A stretch of 64,000 bases of DNA from Rufibacter roseus (lineage in GTDB: Bacteria; Bacteroidota; Bacteroidia; Cytophagales; Hymenobacteraceae): the NCBI RefSeq assembly GCF_001647285.1, contig NZ_LRML01000006.1, positions 186,001 through 250,000 on the forward strand, read 5' to 3'. Made by a program: the position numbers and the translations under genes. The stretch's first letter is position 1. Each line of letters opens with the position of its first letter. The notes under the pieces are model-generated. The model searched no databases, had not been told where the DNA came from, and was given only the letters and a program-made list of their open reading frames with translations. Positions 52,730 to 61,150 of this stretch are shown piece after piece.

Positions 52730-54922
52730 TTAATTACCAAACAGCATTTCGCGGTATTTCACCAATGGCCACTCTTCGTTGTCCACTATCAGCTCTAATT
52801 TATCTACGCTGTAGCGAATGGTATCAAAGAATGACATTACTTCCTCGCTGTACATGATGGCACGCTCACGGGTGTCTTCAATTTTATTGGCCACTTTACG
52901 CTTCTCAACCATGGCATCTACACTAGTCTTGATGGTGGTCAAGTGGCGGGAGATGGCTTTGATGGTATCAAGAGTAGTTTGTGCATACTCATCATCTTCC
53001 AGACCTATTTCACGCAGACCCTTGATGTTTTGCACCAATTTAGTTTGGTAAGCTACTGCTGTAGGAATGATATGGTTCATGGCCAGGTCACCCATAACAC
53101 GAGCCTCAATCTGAACGCGCTTGATATAGTCTTCAAGCAAAATCTCGTGGCGGGCATGTAACTCACGCTCATTGAATATGTTATACTTGGTAAACAGGCC
53201 AGATGCACGCTCATCTACTAGTTTATCTAACGCTTGTGGCGTTTTACGGATGTTGCTCAAACCACGGCCAGCAGCTTCATCTTCCCACTCCTGTGAATAA
53301 CCATTGCCTTCAAAACGAATAGCTTTAGAAGAAATCACATATTCACGCAATACGTCAATTATGGCTACTTCTTTTTTCTTACCCTTTGCAATCATGGCTT
53401 CCACGCTGTTGCGGAACTCAATGAGTTGGTGAGCCACAATCGCGTTCAAAGTAGTCATGGCGTTTGAGCAGTTTGCGGATGATCCCACTGCACGTAACTC
53501 AAATTTGTTACCGGTAAAGGCAAACGGTGAGGTACGGTTACGGTCTGTATTGTCTAACAGGATTTCAGGGATTTTGTCTATACCTAATTTCAGGTATACA
53601 TTGTCTCCTTTATCCAACGGTAACTTTGCAGTACGCTCTAATTCGTCCAGTATCTCAGTTAGTTTTGTACCGATAAAGACAGACATAATAGCCGGAGGTG
53701 CTTCGTTGGCTCCTAAACGGTGATCGTTGCTGGCAGAGGCAATACTGGCTCTTAACAGATCAGCGTACTCATGCACCGCCTTGATGGTGGTGATGAAGAA
53801 AGTCAGGAACTGAAGGTTCTCTTTTGGCTTACGGCCGGGGGCCAGCAGGTTCACACCAGTGTCTGTACTTAATGCCCAGTTGTTGTGCTTACCGCTGCCG
53901 TTTACGCCTTTGAATGGTTTCTCGTGAAGTAACACTTTAAAGTTGTGCTTCTCTGCCACGGTATCCATCAGGTCCATTAACAGCTGGTTATGGTCTACAG
54001 CCAGGTTAGCCTCTTCAAACGTAGGTGCGCACTCAAACTGGTTTGGAGCCACCTCATTGTGGCGGGTGCGCAAAGGAATTCCAAGACGGTGAGCTTCTAT
54101 CTCAAAGTCAACCATGAAAGCATGCACCCGAGAAGGAATAGCGCCAAAGTAATGATCTTCCAACTGTTGTCCTTTAGCTGGCTCATGGCCAAACACGGTG
54201 CGGCCGCTTAATACCAGGTCAGGGCGGGCATCAAATAAAGCACGGTCAACTAAGAAGTATTCCTGCTCAACACCCAGAGTAGTGGTTACTTTGGTAACGT
54301 CTTTGTCAAAATACTGGCAAACGTCAACGGCGGCTTTCTCTACCAATGCAAGGCTCTTTAAAAGCGGAGCTTTATAGTCAAGGGCCTCACCGGTATAAGA
54401 AACGAAAATAGTGGGAATACATAAGGTTTTAGCACCAGCATTCTCTATGATGAAGGCCGGAGAGGTTGGGTCCCAGGCAGTATAGCCGCGAGCCTCAAAA
54501 GTATTTCTGATACCACCGTTCGGGAACGAAGAAGCGTCTGGCTCTTGCTGTACCAGCGCGCTGCCTTTGAAGTTTTCTATGGCGCGGCCGTCAGAACTTA
54601 AATCAAAAAATGAATCATGTTTCTCAGCAGTCTCACCAGTTAATGGTTGAAACCAGTGGGTGTAATGAGTAGCACCTTTCCCTAAAGCCCACGTTTTCAT
54701 GGCGGCGGCCACAGCATCTGCCAGATTACGGTCTACTTTAGTACCAGATTTGATGGTTTGGCGCAGGCGCTTGTAATAATCTCCGGAAAGAGTAGCACGC
54801 ATGGCTTCCAGGCCATACACATTGCACCCGAAGTAATCTGAAATTTTGTCTGAAGGTAACTTCACCTCCACTGGCTCACGTTGGTTAACCAACTCAAGCG
54901 CTTTAAAACGAAGAATAGCCAT
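52730..54922 (-). CDS. glnN: Glutamine synthetase type III
   Basis: GSIII makes glutamine from glutamate and ammonia and is typical of Bacteroidota. The 730-aa protein has THWFQPLTGETAEKHDSF near residue 80, the EVAPNQFECAPTFEEANLAVDHNQ segment split near residue 290, the catalytic NGSGKHNNWALSTDTG near residue 345 and NRTSPFAFTGNKFELRAVGS near residue 470. Two direct repeats lie upstream and may bear on its regulation. Confidence 0.96.
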   Translation of the reverse strand: MAILRFKALELVNQREPVEVKLPSDKISDYFGCNVYGLEAMRATLSGDYYKRLRQTIKSGTKVDRNLADAVAAAMKTWALGKGATHYTHWFQPLTGETAEKHDSFFDLSSDGRAIENFKGSALVQQEPDASSFPNGGIRNTFEARGYTAWDPTSPAFIIENAGAKTLCIPTIFVSYTGEALDYKAPLLKSLALVEKAAVDVCQYFDKDVTKVTTTLGVEQEYFLVDRALFDARPDLVLSGRTVFGHEPAKGQQLEDHYFGAIPSRVHAFMVDFEIEAHRLGIPLRTRHNEVAPNQFECAPTFEEANLAVDHNQLLMDLMDTVAEKHNFKVLLHEKPFKGVNGSGKHNNWALSTDTGVNLLAPGRKPKENLQFLTFFITTIKAVHEYADLLRASIASASNDHRLGANEAPPAIMSVFIGTKLTEILDELERTAKLPLDKGDNVYLKLGIDKIPEILLDNTDRNRTSPFAFTGNKFELRAVGSSANCSNAMTTLNAIVAHQLIEFRNSVEAMIAKGKKKEVAIIDVLREYVISSKAIRFEGNGYSQEWEDEAAGRGLSNIRKTPQALDKLVDERASGLFTKYNIFNERELHARHEILLEDYIKRVQIEARVMGDLAMNHIIPTAVAYQTKLVQNIKGLREIGLEDDEYAQTTLDTIKAISRHLTTIKTSVDAMVEKRKVANKIEDTRERAIMYSEEVMSFFDTIRYSVDKLELIVDNEEWPLVKYREMLFGN

Positions 54923-54953
54923 GGGTTTTGAAAAGGGTTATATATCTATGCCC

Positions 54954-54961
54954 CAAATTTA
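54954..54961 (-). promoter_or_regulatory. Bacteroidota -7 promoter element of glnN (TAAATTTG)
   Basis: On the minus strand TAAATTTG matches TAnnTTTG and lies about 32 bp before the glnN ATG. Confidence 0.6.
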
Positions 54962-55168
54962 GAACAAGAATCTTTATCAGCAATAAAAGGGTATAAAATT
55001 TTAACACCTTTTATTAAAAACTGATGTTTTTTCTTCAAAACCCCTTCAAAACATAAACCCCTTCATTAAAATTTATATTTAATATTTTTAACACCCCCTC
55101 AAAAAACAAACATTAGGTTTTTAACGCTAAAATTGGAGTTGGCCTGTAGTATAAACTATATTTGCTAT

Positions 55169-57016
55169 GTGAAACATATTATATTAAGATCTTTCGCCTA
55201 TTATTTATTCTGGACGTTCTTTTTTGTCATTTGCCGTTTCTTTTTTCTGGGATACCATTATGACAAGGCAGATGAACTGACCTCTATGGAAATTTTTCAG
55301 GTGATCTGGCATGGTCTCCGAATGGATTTATCTTTTGCTGGCTACCTGAGCGTTATACCATTTCTGCTTTTTCTGAATGAAACAGCCTTCCGAAAACCTG
55401 TTTTTATAAAAATACTTTCGGTTTACACGTGGGTGCTACTGGGCTTGATAGCCCTATTGGTAACGGCAGACTTAGAACTATACTCCGCCTGGGGCTATCG
55501 TTTAGACGCAACTCCGCTTCAGTACTTGAATACCCCAGCTGAAATGATTGCCTCTACCAGTTCGGCTCCTTTATGGCTTTTACTCCTTATATATATAGCT
55601 TTAGTAGGAATAGGTTATCTTCTATACAAAGCAGTACGGCCCCTTTGGAATATTTCTCTGCTGAACAGAGGAAAACACTTAGCGGTAGACCTATTGTTAA
55701 GCTTGTTTCTGGTAGCACTTCTGATTTTACCCATCAGAGGAGGTTGGCAGCAGATTCCGCTGAATCAAAGCGATGTATATTTTTCGCAAAAGCTTTTCGC
55801 CAACCATTCTGGGGTTAATGTGCCCTGGAACTTAATGCATTCGCTGATTAAAAAGAATCACCAGACCAAAAACCCCTATGACTATTTTGAGGAAGAAAAG
55901 GCAAGACAACTGGTTGAAGAACTTTACCAAAGCAAATCAGATTCAGTTCCGATTTTGATCAAAGGTAAGAAGCCAAATATACTTTATATTATACTGGAGA
56001 GCTATACCGCTAAGTTTATTGGCCCTCTTGGTGGCCCTACTGATGTAACCCCCAACTTAAATGCTCTTGCAAAAGAGGGGATCTTTTTTACTAATATTTA
56101 CGCCTCCGGCGACCGTAGTGAAAAAGGCATGGTGGCATTATTGAGCGGATATCCTGTACAGACCACTACCTCTATTATTAAAACACCCAAAAAGACGGAG
56201 CGTTTGCCACATTTTGCTAAAGATTTGAGAGACAACGGCTACGCCACCAGCTTTTACTACGGCGGCGAGCTAGCCTTCGCCAACATCAAGTCGTATTTGT
56301 TGAATGGTAAATACGGGCGTTTAATTGAGAAAACTGATTTCTCAAGTGAGCACTACAACTCAAAATGGGGAGTACACGACCATATTCTTTTTGAAAAGGT
56401 ACTGCAGGAGCACAAGATACCGCGGCGGCCATTCTTCACAACTGTGTATACGTTGAGTAGCCATGAGCCTTTTGAAACACCAATACCAACAAAGTTTCCC
56501 GGCTCAGATGATCAATCCAAATTCAAAAATTCAGTTTATTACACTGATTGGGCATTAGGTAAATTCATTGATCAGGCTAAAAAACAGCTATGGTGGGAAA
56601 ATACATTGGTAGTGATTGTGGCTGATCATGGTCACCCTTATCCAGGAAATGATCCGGTAGATGCTCCTTCTAAGTTTAGAATACCTTTACTACTTACCGG
56701 TGGTGCCGTTGCCGTAAAAGATACCATCATCCAAAACATTGGCTCCCAAACTGACATAGCGCCTACTTTGCTTCAGCAGTTAGGTTTTCCAGCCATGGCT
56801 TACTCTTGGGGTAAAAATCTATTAGACCCTAATGCCAAACAATTTGCCTTTTATGTCTTTAACGATGGTTTTGGTATGGTCACTCCAGACGGAGTAGTTA
56901 CCGTAGACAATGTCTCGAAGCGGCCTAACCTCCAGGATTCTACCGTGACAGAAAAGCAGATAGACCAAGGAAAAGCTTACATGCAAACCAGTTTTGCCGA
57001 TTTCCTGAAAAAATGA
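55169..57016 (+). CDS. LTA-synthase-like sulfatase-fold membrane enzyme
   Basis: The roughly 615-aa protein has five N-terminal transmembrane helices (about residues 1-190) and a C-terminal sulfatase-fold domain. Likely metal and catalytic residues lie in ILESYTAKFIGPLGG, YASGDRSEKGMVALLSGYP and VADHGHPYPG. Relatives transfer phosphoglycerol or phosphoethanolamine groups to envelope polymers or lipids; the donor and acceptor here are unknown. I use GTG 55169 because the membrane helix starts there; a TTG at 55133 is the alternative. Confidence 0.82.
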   Translation: MKHIILRSFAYYLFWTFFFVICRFFFLGYHYDKADELTSMEIFQVIWHGLRMDLSFAGYLSVIPFLLFLNETAFRKPVFIKILSVYTWVLLGLIALLVTADLELYSAWGYRLDATPLQYLNTPAEMIASTSSAPLWLLLLIYIALVGIGYLLYKAVRPLWNISLLNRGKHLAVDLLLSLFLVALLILPIRGGWQQIPLNQSDVYFSQKLFANHSGVNVPWNLMHSLIKKNHQTKNPYDYFEEEKARQLVEELYQSKSDSVPILIKGKKPNILYIILESYTAKFIGPLGGPTDVTPNLNALAKEGIFFTNIYASGDRSEKGMVALLSGYPVQTTTSIIKTPKKTERLPHFAKDLRDNGYATSFYYGGELAFANIKSYLLNGKYGRLIEKTDFSSEHYNSKWGVHDHILFEKVLQEHKIPRRPFFTTVYTLSSHEPFETPIPTKFPGSDDQSKFKNSVYYTDWALGKFIDQAKKQLWWENTLVVIVADHGHPYPGNDPVDAPSKFRIPLLLTGGAVAVKDTIIQNIGSQTDIAPTLLQQLGFPAMAYSWGKNLLDPNAKQFAFYVFNDGFGMVTPDGVVTVDNVSKRPNLQDSTVTEKQIDQGKAYMQTSFADFLKK

Positions 57017-57019
57017 TTT

Positions 57020-57075
57020 CAGAAATCAGTGAGCAGTTAACAGTAATCAGTTAATAGTGTTTAGTGAAAAGTTTG
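57020..57075. repeat. Heptad-periodic repeat element D, left arm
   Basis: Eight heptamers in register: CAGAAAT, CAGTGAG, CAGTTAA, CAGTAAT, CAGTTAA, TAGTGTT, TAGTGAA, AAGTTTG. It begins right after the LTA-synthase-like gene. Confidence 0.65.
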
Positions 57076-57113
57076 TAAAGTATGTATAGGAAGTGCAACA
57101 TGCTTCCATGGTA

Positions 57114-57140
57114 GTGTTTTAAGCAATTTTTTTAAAACAC
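57114..57140. repeat. Nested palindrome repeat, copy 20 (partial)
   Basis: Only one arm pair remains, GTGTTTTAA / TTAAAACAC, between the two halves of the heptad element. Assignment to the family is tentative. Confidence 0.4.
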
Positions 57141-57194
57141 GCTTATAAATCACACTCAGCTTTCCAGTTCTTCAATCTCTGAAATCTATTTTTG

Positions 57195-57266
57195 ATCACT
57201 GTATATTTTTTAACTGCTAAATACGTCTCAACAACTGATGACTGTTTACTGTAATTCTGTTCACTG
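57195..57266. repeat. Heptad-periodic repeat element D, right arm (inverted)
   Basis: Read on the minus strand this arm has CAGTGAA, CAGAATT, CAGTAAA, CAGTCAT, CAGTTGT and later CAGTTAA and CAGTGAT, mostly in seven-base register. It is the inverse of the left arm at 57020-57075. Confidence 0.6.
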
Positions 57267-57277
57267 ATAAAATTCCG

Positions 57278-57285
57278 TACCTTTG
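57278..57285 (+). promoter_or_regulatory. Bacteroidota -7 promoter element of mtaB (TACCTTTG)
   Basis: TACCTTTG matches TAnnTTTG. It lies only 10 bp before the ATG, so the transcript would be leaderless or nearly so. Confidence 0.55.
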
Positions 57286-57295
57286 CAACCTGATT

Positions 57296-58615
57296 ATGAA
57301 AAAGGTAGCATTTTATACTCTGGGCTGTAAACTCAATTTTTCTGAGACCTCTACCCTTTCCCGTATCTTTCAGGAGCGTGGGTTTGAGAAGGTGGAGTTT
57401 ACCGACACGCCCGACATATTTGTGATTAACACCTGCTCTGTCACCGACAATGCAGATAAAAAATGCCGCAAGGTGGTGAAGGAAGCCTTGAAGCACTCTC
57501 CTAATGCTTTTATTACTATTGTAGGCTGCTATGCCCAGTTAAAGCCAAAGGAAATTTCTGAAATACCGGGGGTAGATGCAGTTTTAGGTGCCGCTGAAAA
57601 ATTTCAGTTGGTAGACATTCTAGAGACATTTGAAAAGAAAGCTGCGCCGCAGGTGTTTGCCAGCCCAGTGTCAGAAGCCAACACTTTCGTGAACGCTTAC
57701 TCTTTTGGTGACCGCACCCGCACATTTCTTAAAGTACAGGATGGTTGCGACTACTCTTGCACATTCTGCACAATACCGCAGGCCCGAGGCAAAAGTAGAA
57801 GCAATACAATTGAAAAAGTAGTGCAAGAGTCAAAAGCCATTGGAGACTCTGGCGTAAAGGAAATTGTGCTGACAGGTGTAAACACCGGTGATTTTGGCTT
57901 GCAGGAAGGCGAACGGAAGGAAAACTTTTTCCAGCTTATACAGGAGCTGGACAAGGTGGAGAATGTAAGCCGCTTCCGGATTTCTTCTATTGAACCTAAT
58001 CTGCTGAGTGAAGAGATTATCAAATTTGTAGCCTCCTCCAACCGATTTATGCCGCACTTTCACGTGCCGCTGCAGTCGGGCAGCAACAAAATATTAAAAT
58101 TGATGCGCCGCCGGTATTTGCGTGAATTGTATGCGCAGCGGGTAAGCTGGATCAAAGAAGCCATGCCTCATGCCTGTATTGGCGTAGATGTAATTGTAGG
58201 TTTTCCGGGTGAAACCGAGGAAGATTTTCTGGAGACTTACAACTTCCTTAATGGGTTAGATATAAGTTACCTGCACGTGTTCCCTTATTCTGAGCGTGCC
58301 AATACTATGGCCGTTGACATGCCGAACCCGGTGCCGCAGAAAGAAAGAAACCGCCGCGCCGATATGCTGCGCATTCTGTCTGAGAAGAAAAAAAGAGCGT
58401 TCTATGAAAGCCAGATTGGCTACGAGGGCAAGGTTTTGTTTGAAGCAGACATCACCGACGGCTTTATGGAAGGCTTTACCGAGAATTATGTACGGGTGGT
58501 AGCAAAGTATGACCCTGTATTGGTGAACGAAGAAAAACATGTGCGGCTGACTTCTATCACCGCTGCCGGTTTAATGGAAGCTGAGGAAACCTTTGCTGAA
58601 GTTTTGGCTCACTAG
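57296..58615 (+). CDS. mtaB: tRNA t6A37 methylthiotransferase MtaB
   Basis: MtaB adds a methylthio group to t6A37 in tRNAs that read ANN codons. The 439-aa protein has the N-terminal UPF0004 domain with Cys residues (YTLGCKLNFSE, INTCSVTDNAD, VVGCYAQ), the radical-SAM cluster motif CDYSCTFC near residue 150 and a C-terminal TRAM domain. The GCKLN start distinguishes MtaB from MiaB and RimO. Confidence 0.95.
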   Translation: MKKVAFYTLGCKLNFSETSTLSRIFQERGFEKVEFTDTPDIFVINTCSVTDNADKKCRKVVKEALKHSPNAFITIVGCYAQLKPKEISEIPGVDAVLGAAEKFQLVDILETFEKKAAPQVFASPVSEANTFVNAYSFGDRTRTFLKVQDGCDYSCTFCTIPQARGKSRSNTIEKVVQESKAIGDSGVKEIVLTGVNTGDFGLQEGERKENFFQLIQELDKVENVSRFRISSIEPNLLSEEIIKFVASSNRFMPHFHVPLQSGSNKILKLMRRRYLRELYAQRVSWIKEAMPHACIGVDVIVGFPGETEEDFLETYNFLNGLDISYLHVFPYSERANTMAVDMPNPVPQKERNRRADMLRILSEKKKRAFYESQIGYEGKVLFEADITDGFMEGFTENYVRVVAKYDPVLVNEEKHVRLTSITAAGLMEAEETFAEVLAH

Positions 58616-58631
58616 CCATCATACAGTATCT

Positions 58632-58668
58632 AAAAGCCTGACTTCTCTCCAGAAAGCCAGGCTTTTTT
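58632..58668 (+). terminator. Terminator after mtaB
   Basis: Arms AAAAGCCTG and CAGGCTTTT with an inner CTT/AAG pairing and a trailing T run. Confidence 0.8.
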
Positions 58669-58684
58669 GTGCCTAAAATTTATT

Positions 58685-58742
58685 TGTAAAGCAAACTTGA
58701 CTTTTGTAAAATATCCTTTACATTTGTAAAGCAAACTTTACA
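58685..58742 (+). promoter_or_regulatory. Three tandem palindromic operators overlapping a promoter
   Basis: Copies of TGTAAA-N5-CTTTACA start at 58685 (one mismatch in the right arm), 58705 and 58725, exactly 20 bp apart (about two helical turns). The promoter element TACATTTG at 58719-58726 overlaps copies two and three, and the membrane-protein ATG at 58746 follows at once. Autorepression by the HTH protein encoded in the same operon is the simplest reading. Confidence 0.7.
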
Positions 58743-58745
58743 AAA

Positions 58746-59228
58746 ATGAAAACACGTTACCTTTTCCCGCACCGGTTTAAGAAATTGGGCTGGATCATTC
58801 TGATTCCTTCTTTAGCACTTGGGTTGCTCTTGTTGAATGAGGTGGTTTCTTTTCCATGGCTAGACACTCAGGTTTTAGCGCTGTACAGCCCCAAAATGTT
58901 GGGAGAGACTGGCGCAAGTTCCTTCACAGTGATTGAAAACAATGTAGCCGATGAAATCTTAGCTTGCCTGCTCATCATCGGAACGCTTTTGGTGGCTTGT
59001 TCAGAAACCAGAGAGGAAGACGAATACATAGCCAAGCTTCGGCTGGAGTCATTGCTTTGGGCCACCTATGTGAACGCGGCGATGCTGCTGTTCTGCCTTA
59101 TTTTTGTGTATGGGCTAGGCTTTTACCAGATCATGGTGTTCAACCTGTTCACTTTGATGTTGTTGTTTTTGTTGCGCTTCCACCTAGTTTTGTTTCAATC
59201 TGCCAAAGTGCCCGCTTATGAAGAATAA
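58746..59228 (+). CDS. Four-helix membrane protein paired with an HTH regulator
   Basis: The 160-aa protein has about four transmembrane segments (LGWIILIPSLALGLLLL, ILACLLIIGTLLVAC, AAMLLFCLIFVYGLGF, MVFNLFTLMLLFLLRF) and short loops. It resembles small membrane proteins that sit beside Cro-type regulators in many Bacteroidota and Firmicutes. Its stop overlaps the start of the HTH gene. Function is unknown; a sensor that holds or releases the regulator is a reasonable guess. Confidence 0.7.
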   Translation: MKTRYLFPHRFKKLGWIILIPSLALGLLLLNEVVSFPWLDTQVLALYSPKMLGETGASSFTVIENNVADEILACLLIIGTLLVACSETREEDEYIAKLRLESLLWATYVNAAMLLFCLIFVYGLGFYQIMVFNLFTLMLLFLLRFHLVLFQSAKVPAYEE

Positions 59229-59418
59229 CGTCAGAAATGAACGGGCAGCTTTAAAACTGACGCAAGATGAATTGGCAAAATGTATTGGTGTAAGCCGGCA
59301 AACCATAAACGCCATGGAAACCAATAAATACGTTCCTTCTACCGTGCTGGCTCTAAAAGTGGCAAAGGTGCTGAAAAAGAAAGTGGAGGAACTCTTTATG
59401 TTGGAAGAAGGAGATTGA
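59218..59418 (+). CDS. Small Cro/Xre-type HTH transcriptional regulator
   Basis: The 66-aa protein is a single HTH_3 domain (LTQDELAKCIGVSRQTINAMETNKY), of the YozG size class. It overlaps the membrane protein gene by 11 bp and probably binds the three operators upstream of that gene. Confidence 0.92.
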   Translation: MKNNVRNERAALKLTQDELAKCIGVSRQTINAMETNKYVPSTVLALKVAKVLKKKVEELFMLEEGD

Positions 59419-59434
59419 CAAACCCTAAGAACTG

Positions 59435-59474
59435 AAACAGCCCTGTAGCCATAGCTACAGGGCTGTTTGTTTTA
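59435..59474. terminator. Terminator after the HTH gene
   Basis: Arms AAACAGCCCTGTAGC and GCTACAGGGCTGTTT with a 4-nt loop, followed by GTTTT. Confidence 0.88.
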
Positions 59475-59483
59475 CTTACTGAA

Positions 59484-59526
59484 GTGCCTTTTAGGATTTT
59501 ATTTTTTAAAACGAGCCAAAAACATA
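59484..59526. repeat. Nested palindrome repeat, copy 21 (degenerate)
   Basis: Decayed left units, then AAAACG and AAAAACA. Assigned by the right half only. Confidence 0.4.
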
Positions 59527-59563
59527 CAACAGAAACTTCACCTAATAGCTTTTCATTTGTTGT

Positions 59564-60604
59564 TTAATGCTCCTCTTTCTTTAAAGCCATTCTTTGTGCC
59601 AGCACGCTGGCAGCTATTAATTGTAGCGCATGGTAAACCATAAGGGGTAGCAATATAATACCTACCACATCAGCATCTGGGAAGAGCACTTTAGACATAA
59701 CCGTGCCGTGCACCAATGATTTTTTTGAACCGCAAAAGGCCGCTGTAATTCTGTTTTCGCGGGAAAAGCCAAACCAGTTCCCCAACATATTTATCAGCCA
59801 TAGAATCAGAAAAAACAAGCCTAATAACGCTGCCCCTAACAAAAGTAATTGCAAAGGCCCGAAGCCACTGAACATATCCCGCGCAAAGGACTCGCAGAAA
59901 GAAGAGTACACTATCAGCAAGATTATGAACTGATCAAATTTGCGGAGACGTGCTTTATGGGCTTCAGCAAAATGACCAAACCTGCCATTCAGCAATACAC
60001 CCAATAGAACTGGAACCAACACCTGTAGCACCAGTTTTATAATGACACTCCCTAAATCCATTTCAGCACTGGAGCTGGTACTCATGAAAAGCCCCATTAT
60101 TAGCGGGGTCATAAATACACCAAGCAGGCTGGAGATACTGGCGTTGAAAATAGCACTTGGTATGTTCCCGCCAGCAATTGACACCATCACAACTGAACTG
60201 GAAACGGTGGATGGCAATGCGGCAATATAGAATACCCCCAGCCACAGCAAACTTTCTCCTCCTCCGCCTAGAAGAGCACTTCCGGCCCATACAACCAATG
60301 GGAAAAGAAAAAAGGTGCTCAGTTGCACCACCACATGCAATCGCCAGTCTTTGAGCCCGGCTCTTAGTTTTGTGGGGCTAAGCCTAAGTCCATAGAAAAA
60401 GAAGATAAGGGAAACGCCATAGGTGGTAATTTCCTCTAAGGGCAAGGGGCCATGCTCCTCTCCCAGTTCCGGCTTCAGGTAAGCCAAAACGATCATTAAA
60501 AGCATGAGTAACAAAAATGTGTCTAGGCCCATACGTTTGGTAATGGCCTGAATTCTGTGCAGTGGCTTTACACGTATTACTTGCGGTGGGTCAGTTTTAC
60601 TCAA
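59564..60604 (-). CDS. Bile acid:sodium symporter-like transporter (SBF-like)
   Basis: The 346-aa inner-membrane protein has about ten transmembrane helices and the SBF-like pattern VSLIFFFYGLRLSPTKLRAGL near residue 70, AALPSTVSSSVVMVSIAGGNIPSAIFNA split near residue 140 and FCGSKKSLVHGTVMSKVLF near residue 295. Members export or import organic anions with sodium; the substrate cannot be told. The frame opens with TTG at 60604; ATG 60532 (MGLDTFLLL) would give a shorter protein starting at the first membrane helix. Confidence 0.88.
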   Translation of the reverse strand: MSKTDPPQVIRVKPLHRIQAITKRMGLDTFLLLMLLMIVLAYLKPELGEEHGPLPLEEITTYGVSLIFFFYGLRLSPTKLRAGLKDWRLHVVVQLSTFFLFPLVVWAGSALLGGGGESLLWLGVFYIAALPSTVSSSVVMVSIAGGNIPSAIFNASISSLLGVFMTPLIMGLFMSTSSSAEMDLGSVIIKLVLQVLVPVLLGVLLNGRFGHFAEAHKARLRKFDQFIILLIVYSSFCESFARDMFSGFGPLQLLLLGAALLGLFFLILWLINMLGNWFGFSRENRITAAFCGSKKSLVHGTVMSKVLFPDADVVGIILLPLMVYHALQLIAASVLAQRMALKKEEH

Positions 60605-60623
60605 AGACTGTTTCTAATTTAAT

Positions 60624-60662
60624 CTGTTTTACTGCTACTTTTCAAAAACAAGGGCAAAAACG
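60624..60662. repeat. Nested palindrome repeat, copy 22
   Basis: CTGTTTT, CTTTT, AAAAACA and AAAAACG units upstream of the transporter gene. The following 60663-60900 stretch is AT-rich with no recognisable gene. Confidence 0.6.
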
Positions 60663-60910
60663 GAAAACGAAACAAAAGTAGCCCAGGTTATTGGTTTTTC
60701 TCGCAGCCCAAATCAGAAAGCTTGATTATCCTTGTCTGTCTATAGCTAGTCTCTCCCGCTATAGGTTGGTATTAAAATATTCTACCCGCTTTAAATAGAA
60801 ATCAAAATTATTTTTTTAAAACGGGCAACTTTTACCATGCCTCCTGCATCTATGTAAAAAAGCAAGGAAAAATATTTTAACAGTACCTTGCTTTACATAG
60901 TACCTTATAT

Positions 60911-60918
60911 TAGTTTTG
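60911..60918 (+). promoter_or_regulatory. Bacteroidota -7 promoter element (TAGTTTTG)
   Basis: TAGTTTTG matches TAnnTTTG, with a TTG-containing stretch about 20 bp upstream. It may drive the small frame at 60950 and the receptor gene at 61151. Confidence 0.55.
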
Positions 60919-60949
60919 CCTCATCATTAACCAAGTCTCTGCCACAGCT

Positions 60950-61108
60950 ATGAAATCCAGAACAACGAAACCGACTAACTCTAGTAAGAAAATCTCTTCT
61001 ATAGATTTATTGATTATTACAGCACTGCCTGCCTTTTCTGCAGCTTGTATTAGCCTTCTTTTCACTGATACCGCCAAAGCCCTTTTTTTTGGCCCATGTA
61101 CCTTGTAA
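60950..61108 (+). CDS. Possible 52-aa peptide downstream of a promoter
   Basis: ATG 60950 opens a 52-codon frame ending TAA 61106-61108. The product has a Ser/Thr/Lys-rich start (MKSRTTKPTNSSKK) and a hydrophobic middle (IDLLIITALPAFSAACISLL), so it could be a small membrane peptide. It may equally be leader sequence of the receptor transcript. No homologue recognised. Confidence 0.3.
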   Translation: MKSRTTKPTNSSKKISSIDLLIITALPAFSAACISLLFTDTAKALFFGPCTL

Positions 61109-61150
61109 TGCATAGTACTTTATACAATTAGAAATCCTAAACACACCGCT

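Noticed and set aside
60910-61113. A 67-codon minus-strand frame upstream of the receptor gene
   Set aside because: It overlaps a plus-strand promoter and lacks a family match, promoter or conserved start.
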